This document shows positions 16,446-23,822 of a stretch of 64,000 bases of DNA, piece after piece. Within the stretch, counting starts at the first letter, position 1. Every line of letters begins with the position of its first letter. Made by a program: the position numbers and the translations under genes. The notes under the pieces were generated by a model. That model did not search any database. It saw only the letters and a program-made list of their open reading frames with translations, and was not told the DNA's origin. The DNA comes from Roseiarcus sp963820095 (lineage in GTDB: Bacteria; Pseudomonadota; Alphaproteobacteria; Rhizobiales; Beijerinckiaceae): positions 1 to 64,000 of the forward strand of contig CAWFZA010000010.1 of the NCBI GenBank assembly GCA_963820095.1, read 5' to 3'.

Positions 16446-17165
16446 TGATGCGTGTCCAGGCTGAGGCCGAGCAGGCGGTTTTGCAAGCTTTCGTCCTGAG
16501 CCAGCTCAGCCATCCCGCCGCGGTGGACGATGCGGCCGTTGTCCATGACGCGAACTTCGTCGCCGACCTCGCGCGCGACGCGAAAGTTCTGCTCGACCAT
16601 GAGGATGGTGACGCCTGTCGCCTTGATCTCATTCAGGCAGGCGATCAGCGAGCCGACGATCGCCGGCGCGAGGCCCTTGGTCGGCTCGTCGATGAGCAGG
16701 AGTTCGCGCGGCTCGACGATGGCGCGCGCGATCGACAGCATTTGCTTCTGGCCGCCGGACAAGGCGCCGGCGCGCGAGAGCCAGAATTTTCTCAATGGCG
16801 GAAAGAAGCCGAAGATCCAGGCAAGACGCGCATCGTCGAGTGGGGCCTCGCGGGCGCCGAGCACGAGATTTTCCCTGACCGAGAGATCGGAGAAGATCGC
16901 CATCGTCTCGGGCGCGTAACCCACACCGAGACGGGCGACATCGCTCGCGCGCAAGGCCTGCAATGGCGTGGCGCCCAGCGCGATACGCCCTTTCGAGGCG
17001 CGCCACAGGCCCATGATGGTGCGCAGCGTCGGTCGTCTTGCCGGCGCCGTTGCGTCCGAGCAGCATGGTCGTCCGCCCGGCCGGCGCGTCGAAGTCGACG
17101 CCCTGCAGGATGTGATAGCGGCCGATATGGGTGTGCACGCCCTCAAGCGTGAGCGCCGCGCTCAT
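16442..17165 (-). CDS. livF: branched-chain-type ABC transporter ATPase LivF (apparent frameshift)
   Basis: An ABC ATPase of about 240 residues split by one apparent extra base at about 17031. The first frame starts MSAALTLEGVHTHIGRYH and runs through Walker A GRNGAGKTT. The second resumes exactly at LRTIMGLW and continues through signature LSGGQKQMLSIARA, Walker B LLLIDEPTKGLAP and LMVEQN to the end. Reading AAGACGACC-G-ACGCTG, removal of one G restores the canonical GKTTTLRT. The start overlaps the livG stop by four bases. The break is more likely a sequence error than decay, because both halves are fully conserved. Confidence 0.85.
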
Positions 17166-17926
17166 GCCGCCTTGCCGGGGCTCACGCCGAGATAGGCCTC
17201 CTGCACGATCGGCGAGGCGATCACCGCCGCCGGTTCGCCATCGGCGACCAGCTCGCCGTTGTTGAGAACGATGATGCGGTCGGCGAGAGAGCGCACGACG
17301 TCCATCTTGTGCTCGACCAGAAGGATGGTCTTGGTCCTGTCGGTCTTGAGCCGCGCGATGAGGTCGAGAACCACCGGGACCTCGTCGACGCTCATCCCCG
17401 CCGTCGGCTCGTCGAACATGAAGATCGTCGGCTCGAGCGCCATCATCATCGCCACCTCCAGCTTGCGCTGGTCGCCATGCGGCAGGGCCGAAGCGAGCGC
17501 GTCGCGCCTGTCGAGGAGGCCGACGAAGTCGAGCACCGAATCGGCGCGCGTGATGAGGTTCGTGTCCGACCGCCAGGGCCGCCGCATGTCGTAGTGAACG
17601 CCGGCCCTGGCCTGGGTCGCGAGGCGCACATTCTCCGCGACGCTGAGGCGGGGGAAAAGGTTGGTGAGCTGGAACGCGCGGCCGAGGCCGAGCCGGGTGC
17701 GCTGCGGCGCGCTCAAACGCGTGACGTCCTCCCCCCCGATCAGGACCGCCCCCTCCGAGGCGGCGAGCTGGCCCGACATCAGGTTGAAATAGGTGGTCTT
17801 GCCCGCGCCGTTCGGCCCGACGATCGCGGTCACTTCGCCGGGAAAGAAGGCGCAGGAGACGCGATCGACCGCGACATGGCCGCCAAAGCGGATCGTGAGC
17901 CCCCGCGTCTCAAGGGAGGGCGTCAT
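17162..17926 (-). CDS. livG: branched-chain-type ABC transporter ATPase LivG
   Basis: A 254-residue ABC ATPase with intact Walker A (GPNGAGKTT, about residue 40), signature region LPHGDQRKLEVAMMMA, Walker B IFMFDEPTAGMS and switch VEHKMD. The loop GRAFQLTNLFPRLSVAENV is the usual LivG form. The ATG at 17926 was chosen over 17989 because the family begins close to LETRGLTIRFGG. A dispersed inverted repeat separates it from the binding-protein gene upstream. Confidence 0.92.
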   Translation of the reverse strand: MTPSLETRGLTIRFGGHVAVDRVSCAFFPGEVTAIVGPNGAGKTTYFNLMSGQLAASEGAVLIGGEDVTRLSAPQRTRLGLGRAFQLTNLFPRLSVAENVRLATQARAGVHYDMRRPWRSDTNLITRADSVLDFVGLLDRRDALASALPHGDQRKLEVAMMMALEPTIFMFDEPTAGMSVDEVPVVLDLIARLKTDRTKTILLVEHKMDVVRSLADRIIVLNNGELVADGEPAAVIASPIVQEAYLGVSPGKAA

Positions 17927-17960
17927 GGGTGCGGCTTCCGATCGGAAATCTCCTTCACCG

Positions 17961-18078
17961 CCCTCATCCCGAGGAGCGAGGCGCAGCATCGCGTCTCGAA
18001 GGATGGTCCACTCCGCGCCAACCGCAGGCCTCTGCGACGTCCTTCGAGACGCGCCTTCGGCGCTCCCCAGGACGAGGG
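17961..18078. repeat. dispersed rhizobial-type inverted repeat
   Basis: Two imperfectly complementary arms of about 40-46 bases (17961-18006 and 18038-18078) face each other across about 30 bases. The left arm reads CCTCATCCCGAGGAGCGAGG then CGTCTCGAAGGATGG; the right arm is close to its reverse complement (CCTTCGAGACGCG then GACGAGGG). This resembles a repeat type common in Bradyrhizobium-like genomes. It lies between livK and livG and could form a long hairpin in the transcript. Confidence 0.7.
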
Positions 18079-18088
18079 CGGACAGGAA

Positions 18089-19278
18089 TCATCGCTTGTT
18101 GCGGACGGGGATGTCCATGTCCTCGATCTTGAGCTCGCGGGTGAGTTCGGGAATGCCCCAGGCGACTTTCGGATCGACCTTGATCTTGAACGCGTACATC
18201 GACTGGAGCGCCTGATGATCCTCCTTGCGGAAGATCATCTCGCCCTTGGGCGTGTCGAACTTCATGCCCTCCATCGCGGCGATGAGCTTCTCGGTGTCGG
18301 TCGATTTCGCCTTCTCGACGGCGGTCACGATCGCCATCGCCGCCGCGAAGCCGCCGGCTGTGAAGAAGTCCGGCGGCGCGTTGAAGCGCTTCTCGTGCTC
18401 CTTGACCAGCCAGTCGTTCACCGGGTTTTTGGGAATGTCGTAATAATAGTAGGTCGCCCCCTCGAGGCCGGGGAAGCGCTTGTAGGCGGCGAGCGCGGGC
18501 AGGATGTTGCCGCCCGTCGAGAGTTCGATGCCGTATCGGCCGGGGTCGAGATCGGCGAGCTTGTCGAGCGGATCGCCTGCGCCGGCCCAGATGATCCAGA
18601 TGATCTTGCGCCCAGGCTTGTCCTTGAGCGCGTCGAACAGGCGCTGGGCGGGCGCGGTGAAATCGGTGGTGTTGGCCGGGGCGTATTCCTCGGCGTCGAC
18701 GGTCGCCCCGGTCTTGGCCAGCGCCTCCTTGAACGCGGCGACGCCGTCGCGGCCGAAGGCGTAATCCTGCGCGAGCGTCGCGACATGGACGCCGGGTTTG
18801 CCGATCGCGACCGCGTTCGAGATCGCGTCCTGCGAGGAATTGCGCGCGGTGCGGAAGATGTAGCGGTTCCACTTCGAACCGGTGATCGCGTCGGCGACGG
18901 CGGGCTCGACGACGAGGATCTTCTGGTGCTCCTCGGCGACCGGCAGCATGGCGATCGCCGCGGCGGAGGAGGTGGTGCCGACGGCGATGTCGGCGCCGTC
19001 GTCCTCATAAGCCTCGGCAAGCGCGCTTTTGGCAAGGTCAGGTTTGCCCTGGTCGTCCTTGGTGATGATGACGATCTTGCGTCCGTCGACCTCATTTGTC
19101 CCCTTGGTCGCGTACTCGAGCCCGAGCTTAAGCCCGGTCTCGGTCTGCTTGGCGTAGGCTTGCAAGGGGCCGGTGAGCCCATAGATGAGCGCGATCTTGA
19201 GATCGTCGGCGCCCGCGCTGCCTACGAGCAGCCGATAAGCGCCGCGGCGAAAGCGAAAAGTTTGAGATAGAAGCTCAT
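18089..19278 (-). CDS. livK: branched-chain-type ABC transporter substrate-binding protein (apparent frameshift in signal peptide)
   Basis: A periplasmic binding protein of about 396 residues of the LivK/amide type. The mature part is intact from SAGADDLKIALIYGLTGPLQ to the end, with family segments GTTSSAAAIAMLPVAEEH, LAQDYAFGRDG and FFTAGGFAAA. The true start is probably the ATG at 19278, behind GAGGAGCGCTG, giving the leader MSFYLKLFAFAAALIG. That frame hits a stop after about 18 codons, and one missing base at about 19231 would join it to LLVGSAGADD. An open frame to 19411 exists but gives no plausible leader. It is first in the operon and sets substrate specificity, which I cannot assign. 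Confidence 0.85.
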
Positions 19279-19621
19279 CAGCGCTCCTCTGGGACTGTTG
19301 GCGCAGGACGCCGCGAGACGACGCGCCGGCCTCGAACTCCGGTCGCGCCTTGAAGATGAGCTTAGCCTTCGATCGACCGAAGGGGCAAGGCGGCGGCGCG
19401 CGCCTATCCAAACGGAGAGCCTTTGGACAGCGGTGGGGCGCTATTGAAGCTCAGGCCCGAAAGGACGACAGGTCCCGGCCATAGACACCGAGGGGCAATG
19501 AGGCGGCGGAGACTAAAAATACCGCGAGAGACCGCGCGGAGGCAGCATCTCCTGTGACAACCCCCGGATATGTCGGGGCTTTCAGCGGAGGACACAAAGT
19601 GCGCCGAAACTGGGGGGTGGC
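19279..19621. other. intergenic region, livK to tRNA-Tyr
   Basis: About 340 bases with no convincing gene. It should hold the livK promoter (minus strand) and the trailer of tRNA-Tyr. The only structure seen is a GC hairpin at 19561-19578. Confidence 0.5.
19561..19578 (-). terminator. hairpin downstream of tRNA-Tyr
   Basis: CCCCGG-ATATG-TCGGGG forms a short stem with a closing G-T pair, 44 bases past the tRNA 3' end in the direction of tRNA transcription. The T tract is weak, so termination is only possible. The core resembles the hairpins flanking the IS200 remnant at 13.8-14.3 kb. Confidence 0.35.
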
Positions 19622-19707
19622 TGGTGGGGGAGGTAGGACTTCGAACCTACGAAGGCTTAGCCAGCGGATTTACAGTCCGCCCCCTTTGCCGCTCGGGACA
19701 CTCCCCC
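19622..19707 (-). tRNA. tRNA-Tyr (GTA)
   Basis: An 86-base class II tRNA on the minus strand with a complete fold: acceptor GGGGGAG/CTCCCCC, discriminator A, and genome-encoded CCA. The anticodon arm is GCGGACTGTAAATCCGC (anticodon GTA), with a long variable arm and the T arm GTAGG-TTCGAAG-CCTAC. It is transcribed in the same direction as livK. Confidence 0.95.
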
Positions 19708-19868
19708 GCGTCCCCAAGGATTGCACCTCGCGGACGAAAACGCCTCGGCCAGGCCGAGGCGGGTTGCGGCGAGGCTTATGTTGCCTGAGCGTAGGGCCTG
19801 TCAACTGGAAATATGCCGCTGAGCGCGCGCTCGCCAGCCAGATGCCGAACATCGCGCCGCCGCAGATC

Positions 19869-20351
19869 TCAGTACGGAGCGCCATCCTTATGCGCCATGC
19901 GCCGCTTGCCATCGACCGTCACGACAGCGAGGTCGTCGTCGGGGTAGTTCACTGCGTCGCCGGCGGTGCGATCGCCGATTTCGAGATAGACAACGTCCTC
20001 GCCGGTTTCGTTGACGAGACAATGAGCATCGCCGGTTCCGGCCTTGAAGCCGGCGCACATCCCGGCCTCGAGCGTCCTGCGGCCGGCGTCTGTGACGAGG
20101 GTCGGGCGGCCTTCGAGAATATAAACGAACTCGTCCTGTTTCGTGTGCGCGTGGCGCAGAGCCGAGGAGCCGCCCGGCGCAAGGCGGGTGATGTTGACGC
20201 CGAAATTCGTCAGCCCAAACAGATCCCCAAGCGGGCGCTTGTCACGTCCGGCCATGCGGGAGGCGAACGGCTCGGGATAGTTGGTGCGAAATGGGCGCTC
20301 AGGCGCCTCGGCGGCGAGAAGGGCGACGGGCTGTTTGGCGTCTTCGGACAC
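19869..20351 (-). CDS. cupin-domain protein
   Basis: A 160-residue single cupin. The first cupin motif HAHTKQDEFVYILEG (about residues 67-81) supplies two His and a Glu for metal, and the second motif region is GDAHCLVNETGEDVVYLEIG. The C-terminal VNYPDDDLAV with MAHKDGAPY is common in the cupins next to sugar or glyoxylate metabolism. A GTG start follows GGGAGAGGTAGCCCC. Function unknown; possibly sugar isomerase-like or sensor. Confidence 0.8.
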   Translation of the reverse strand: MSEDAKQPVALLAAEAPERPFRTNYPEPFASRMAGRDKRPLGDLFGLTNFGVNITRLAPGGSSALRHAHTKQDEFVYILEGRPTLVTDAGRRTLEAGMCAGFKAGTGDAHCLVNETGEDVVYLEIGDRTAGDAVNYPDDDLAVVTVDGKRRMAHKDGAPY

Positions 20352-20458
20352 GGGGCTACCTCTCCCTCACCATAGCCGCGCCGCGCCGGCTTGTCGTGGT
20401 CCGCCCTGGCGGATCGAGCGCCTGATGGCTAAATGAAGCGCTGGACACAGGAGGGCAT

Positions 20459-20845
20459 ATGGAAGGGTTCCTTATCCGCGCGGCGGTGGTCGCAGTCGGC
20501 CTCTGGCTCGCTTCGAAGATGGGTCTGGTCGCGTTCAATTCGACCGGGACGCTGATCGCCGCTGCGCTCCTGCTTGGTGTCGTCAACGCCTTCGTGCGGC
20601 CGATCATCATCATCCTCACTCTGCCTATCACGCTCCTGACCCTCGGACTGTTCCTATTGGTGATCAACGCGCTGATGATCATGCTGGTCGCCTGGCTTGT
20701 GCCAGGATTCCTGGTCGCTGGCTTCTGGTCGGCGGTCTTCGCGGCGATCGTCGTAAGCCTGACAAGCTGGATCGTGTCCGGCTGGATCGGCCCGCGCGGC
20801 CGGGTGGAGATCATGACGGCGCGGGAGCCGCGTGGCCGCTGGTGA
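20459..20845 (+). CDS. YvlD/holin-like four-helix membrane protein
   Basis: A 128-residue membrane protein with four hydrophobic helices and the family pattern GVVNAFVRPIIIILTLPITLLTLGLFLLVINALM, matching the 'phage holin family' (4TM, YvlD-like) proteins that are chromosomal and not phage-derived. A strong ribosome site (GGAGGGCAT then ATG) supports the start. Role unknown; relatives are linked to envelope stress. Confidence 0.85.
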   Translation: MEGFLIRAAVVAVGLWLASKMGLVAFNSTGTLIAAALLLGVVNAFVRPIIIILTLPITLLTLGLFLLVINALMIMLVAWLVPGFLVAGFWSAVFAAIVVSLTSWIVSGWIGPRGRVEIMTAREPRGRW

Positions 20846-20945
20846 GCCTTCGTGGGCTCATCGCTATCCAAGCTTGAAAGTTGTCAGCGGAAGCAGAGTG
20901 TCGCCAGCGCGACCGCCAGAACCTGAAGCGGGAGAAGAAAGCGCA

Positions 20946-21167
20946 TCAGAGCCGCCGAGGGCGCGCGCTGACCCGCCCGGCGCGCGCCGAACGCGACCGC
21001 GCTTCCGTCAAGCGCTGCGCAAGCCCGGCCATGACGGCGATCCGCTCGGTCTCGCTCATTGTCGTCCAGGCGCCGATCTCGGCGGCCGTCCGTCCACAGC
21101 CGATGCACAAGGCGGACATCGGATCGATCACGCAGACGTTGACGCAAGGGGTCGAGGCGGTGGGCAC
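20946..21167 (-). CDS. DUF1289 protein
   Basis: A 73-residue protein with four cysteines arranged as CVNVC...CIGC near the N-terminus followed by WTTMSETER, the DUF1289 pattern of small probable metal-binding proteins widespread in Proteobacteria. It lies nine bases downstream of cobS in the same direction. No function established. Confidence 0.85.
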   Translation of the reverse strand: MPTASTPCVNVCVIDPMSALCIGCGRTAAEIGAWTTMSETERIAVMAGLAQRLTEARSRSARAGRVSARPRRL

Positions 21168-21176
21168 GGGCCTTAC

Positions 21177-21982
21177 TTAACGAGCCCCATGTCCGATGAG
21201 AAGTCCGCACCAGGCGGCGATCTCGCCGAATTGTTGCGCAGCGCCCGCTACGTCGCCAGTCTGCCCGCCGATCGCGCGACGCGCCAGCGCCACAACAAGC
21301 AAGGTCGCCGGCGCCGCTCATCAGCGCCGCGAAGAGCGCATGGGCAATGCCCAGCGCCACGAGGCCGAGCGCGACCGCAATGACGACCGCCGAACCCCAA
21401 GCCGCGGCGAGCGCGTTCGAGTCGAGCCGGCCGGCCGCGGCGCCCGCGCCATCGGCGCGCGCCGGCGGCAGAAGCGCGAGCGGCGTCAGCGCTGAGGCGC
21501 GCGAAAGCGCGGCGGCCAGCATCAGGCTCAAGCCTGCGCGCCAGAACCCGCCGTCGAGCGCGGCGGTCAGCGCGCCAACGCGCAGGATGAGCGCGAGTGC
21601 GATCGCGATCGCGCCATAGGCGCCGACGCGGCTGTCGCGCATGATCTCGAGCTTCCTTTCCCGCGTCATGCCGCCGCCGAAACCATCCGCGACGTCGGCG
21701 AGCCCGTCCTCGTGCAGCGCCCCGGTTGCTGCGACGAGCGCGGTGGTCGCGAGGCCGGCGCTAAGGAGCGGGGGAAGGCCCAATAGCGAGGTGGCGCCGA
21801 GGACCAACGCGCCGATCAGACCGACGAAGACGCCCGCGATCGGCGCCGCCCAGGCGATCCGGTCCATATCGAGCGCCACGCCCCGGCTCCGGCGACCCCA
21901 CGCGCAGGCGAGTGAAGAAACGCAGTGCGTCGGCGATATCGCGGGCGGCGGAAGCGAAGCGGCGGGAGGATCCCAGCTGCAT
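21177..21982 (-). CDS. cobS: cobalamin-5'-phosphate synthase CobS (two apparent frameshifts)
   Basis: CobS joins alpha-ribazole (phosphate) to GDP-cobinamide, the last assembly step of cobalamin, in the inner membrane. The gene is readable in three segments. The first is an N-terminal MQLGSSRRFASAARDIADAL with RFFTRLRVG. A long middle frame carries GALHEDGLADVADGFGGG, the Asp-rich active site, and LEIMRDSRVGAYG. The C-terminal frame ends GGQTGDVAGA then WCGLLIGHGAR. Frame changes fall at about 21890 and about 21315, each explained by one base. All family landmarks are present, so sequence error is more likely than loss. The downstream neighbour is DUF1289. Confidence 0.85.
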
Positions 21983-21992
21983 AAATCGCCGC

Positions 21993-22481
21993 TCAATCGG
22001 CCCAAAGGAAAATGAGGACCGCGACTAGCCCGATCGCGGTCAGTCCCGATTCGACGATGCCCCATTGGCGAACGAGCGCGCGCGCCGCAGCCACCTCGCC
22101 GCCACGCAGCGAGCGGATCTGGTTATCGAGCGGCGACATAACGAAGAAGGCGTAAAGCCAGCTTGCAATGATGGCGAGCGCGCCGAACGCCCAGCGCACG
22201 TCCTGCGTCTCGAAATAGGCGACGAAGCCGGCAATCGCGGCGACGAGCGCAATCGTCGCGAGAAGCGCGACGCCGCGGCTGTCGCTCGGCCCCCATTCGC
22301 TGAGCAGCGCTTCCTCGTCGAGCCTAAGCCGGGCCGGCTGCTCGACCCAATTGACGTAGAACGAGGCGCCGGTGAAGGCGGCCGCGAAGGCCAACGCGAA
22401 CGTTCCCCAGATCATGACGGCTCCCTGTCGCAAGAGCCGCTCTAGCATGAAGTCGCGCGGAAAGCGCGGCGAGCTTGACAA
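21993..22481 (-). CDS. DUF1772-like membrane protein
   Basis: A 162-residue protein with four probable helices and the pattern GASFYVNWVEQPARL after the first helix, as in DUF1772 (anthrone-oxygenase-like) proteins. The start is uncertain among Met1, Met12 and Met23. It lies ten bases upstream of cobS in the same direction. Role unknown. Confidence 0.7.
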   Translation of the reverse strand: MSSSPRFPRDFMLERLLRQGAVMIWGTFALAFAAAFTGASFYVNWVEQPARLRLDEEALLSEWGPSDSRGVALLATIALVAAIAGFVAYFETQDVRWAFGALAIIASWLYAFFVMSPLDNQIRSLRGGEVAAARALVRQWGIVESGLTAIGLVAVLIFLWAD

Positions 22482-22510
22482 GGCGCGCGAGCGAGGCCAG
22501 CCTCTCTTTC

Positions 22511-22557
22511 AGGCGATGGGGTTCGCCTTTAACCGCCCTCAGGGCTGATGACTCCTA
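22511..22557 (+). promoter_or_regulatory. fluoride riboswitch (crcB motif)
   Basis: The conserved core is present in order: AGGCGATGGGGTTCGCC, TTTAACCGCCC, and GGGCTGATGACTCCTA. This reproduces the fluoride-sensing crcB motif, with the first stem (GGCGA..TCGCC), the pseudoknot strand and the invariant GCTGATGA element. It precedes crcB (fluoride channel) and DUF190, both regular members of this regulon. A downstream stem pairs the riboswitch's last bases GACTCCT (22550-22556) with AGGAGTC (22578-22584), a likely expression platform. Confidence 0.9.
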
Positions 22558-22607
22558 TCGAGCCATTTTGGCAGTCGAGGAGTCATGCGTTGCTCGCGCC
22601 CAATATC

Positions 22608-22724
22608 ATGTTTCCACAAGCCCTGGTTCTCATGGCGCTCCTGCTAAGGTTGGGAGCCTTTATGATTGCGCTCGGGACGCCCGTTCGCTTGCAGGGCCTT
22701 CTCGGCCTGACGCTCGCGCCTTAA
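22608..22724 (+). CDS. possible 38-residue hydrophobic leader peptide
   Basis: An open frame between the fluoride riboswitch and crcB encodes a short hydrophobic peptide beginning MFPQALVLMALLLRLGAFM and ending TLAP. It ends 13 bases before crcB. A second frame of 20 codons starts at 22585 right behind GAGGAGTC, the arm that pairs with the riboswitch. Either could be a translated leader; no clear ribosome site precedes the 38-residue frame and I do not recognise it. Confidence 0.25.
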   Translation: MFPQALVLMALLLRLGAFMIALGTPVRLQGLLGLTLAP

Positions 22725-22737
22725 CAGAGACGCCACG

Positions 22738-23112
22738 ATGTGGACTTATGTCGCGATCGCGATTGGCGGCACGCTCGGATGCTGGGCGAGATACGCGCAG
22801 AGCAACCTGGTGCAAGCGGTGTTCGGTCGCAATTTTCCGTTCGCGACGCTCAGCATCAACGTGATCGGAAGCTTCCTCATGGGCTTCTTGTTCATCCTAA
22901 CCGTGGAACGGCTGATGATTCCGCCAAGCGTCCGGGTCGGCGTGCTTACTGGCGTTCTCGGCGGATATACAACCTTTTCAACCTTCGAGATGGAAACCCT
23001 CCTGCTCGCCGAGAACGGAGAATTCTCCAAGGCCGGGCTCTATGTGGTCCTTTCCGTCGTCATCGGATTCGCGGCCGCCTTCGGCGGGGCGTATATCGCT
23101 CGAAACCTGTAA
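22738..23112 (+). CDS. crcB: fluoride channel CrcB/Fluc
   Basis: A 124-residue inner-membrane protein with four helices and the Fluc hallmarks: GGTLGCWARY near the N-terminus, FPFATLSINVIGSFLMG, and GVLGGYTTFSTFEME, whose Phe/Thr residues line the fluoride path. It exports fluoride as a dual-topology dimer. It is controlled by the riboswitch at 22511 and followed by DUF190. Confidence 0.95.
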   Translation: MWTYVAIAIGGTLGCWARYAQSNLVQAVFGRNFPFATLSINVIGSFLMGFLFILTVERLMIPPSVRVGVLTGVLGGYTTFSTFEMETLLLAENGEFSKAGLYVVLSVVIGFAAAFGGAYIARNL

Positions 23113-23126
23113 GCTCGGAGTCGCGA

Positions 23127-23465
23127 ATGGCGAATGACGTGCTCATGGTGCGAGTCTATCTCAGCGAAGGCGATCACGGACGGCGCACGACCTTGATGCG
23201 GGAGATCCTGTCAATTTTGCACGACAGACACGCCGTGCAAGGGGTCACTGTCTTCAGAGGCGTCGCCGGCTTTGGCGCCGACGGCGTGGTTCACGCGAAC
23301 GACATGCTGCGGATTAACGTCGATCTTCCCCTGGTGATCGAGTTTTTCGACGAGCCGACCGCCGCGGAGGCGGCAATCCAATTCCTCGAGACGATGGTTG
23401 CTCAAGGACACATCGTATCCTGGCCTGCCAGACGCAATGGCGCGTCGGCAGCGCCTCCAGGCTAG
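23127..23465 (+). CDS. DUF190 protein (fluoride regulon)
   Basis: A 112-residue DUF190 protein of PII-like fold: VRVYLSEGDHGRRTTLMREI, the central GVTVFRGVAGFGADGVVHA and the segment LPLVIEFFDEP. It is routinely encoded with crcB, probably as a regulatory or ligand-binding partner. The ATG at 23127 follows CTCGGAGTC. It is 14 bases downstream of crcB and thus in the same riboswitch-controlled transcript. Confidence 0.9.
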   Translation: MANDVLMVRVYLSEGDHGRRTTLMREILSILHDRHAVQGVTVFRGVAGFGADGVVHANDMLRINVDLPLVIEFFDEPTAAEAAIQFLETMVAQGHIVSWPARRNGASAAPPG

Positions 23466-23730
23466 TAGCTCGACGGCAGGCGCGCGAAATTAGTGGCGCG
23501 ACGTCCCGCGGAGGCGGCGCGCATGTTCCGCGGTACGCGCGCGCGCTGTGCCGGTTGAGCGTGTTTCTATGCCGTGTTCGAGCCGCGTTCGACCCGGCGC
23601 CCGCCCCGGTCCTCGGGATGGCGGCGGCTGATGCGGCTCCCGGCGACGGATTGCTTTGCGCCGAGGCTGGCGGAGGCGCAAGCGCCAGTAGGAGAGCGAC
23701 GCCGATCGAGGCGAAGATTGCGTTGCGCAT
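23314..23730 (-). CDS. possible small exported hypothetical protein
   Basis: From the Met at 23730 the frame begins with a good signal peptide (MRNAIFASIGVALLLALAPP then ASAQSNPSPG) and continues as a low-complexity Ala/Arg/Pro-rich chain with no recognised domain. The 3' part lies antisense to the DUF190 gene, so the true end may be earlier after a frame change near 23600 (stop at 23490). Only the leader is persuasive. Confidence 0.3.
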   Translation of the reverse strand: MRNAIFASIGVALLLALAPPPASAQSNPSPGAASAAAIPRTGAGAGSNAARTRHRNTLNRHSARAYRGTCAPPPRDVAPLISRACRRATSLEALPTRHCVWQARIRCVLEQPSSRGIGLPPPRRSARRKTRSPGEDRR

Positions 23731-23822
23731 TGTCATATCCCCACTATGCCTGACGGCGACGACAGCGCCCGATCGCGCGATGGTCCTTGTACCTCGGCGC
23801 CCGGCCGGGCGCACTGAGCCGT

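Noticed and set aside
17309..19270. Open frame of 653 codons on the plus strand across livG/livK
   Set aside because: It is antisense to conserved transporter genes; high G+C keeps such frames open. The composition (Arg/Asp/Glu/Gly-rich) and lack of any domain mark it as a shadow.
20459..20845. Phage gene, because the family name includes 'holin'
   Set aside because: The YvlD/4TM type is a common chromosomal membrane protein; no other phage genes are nearby.
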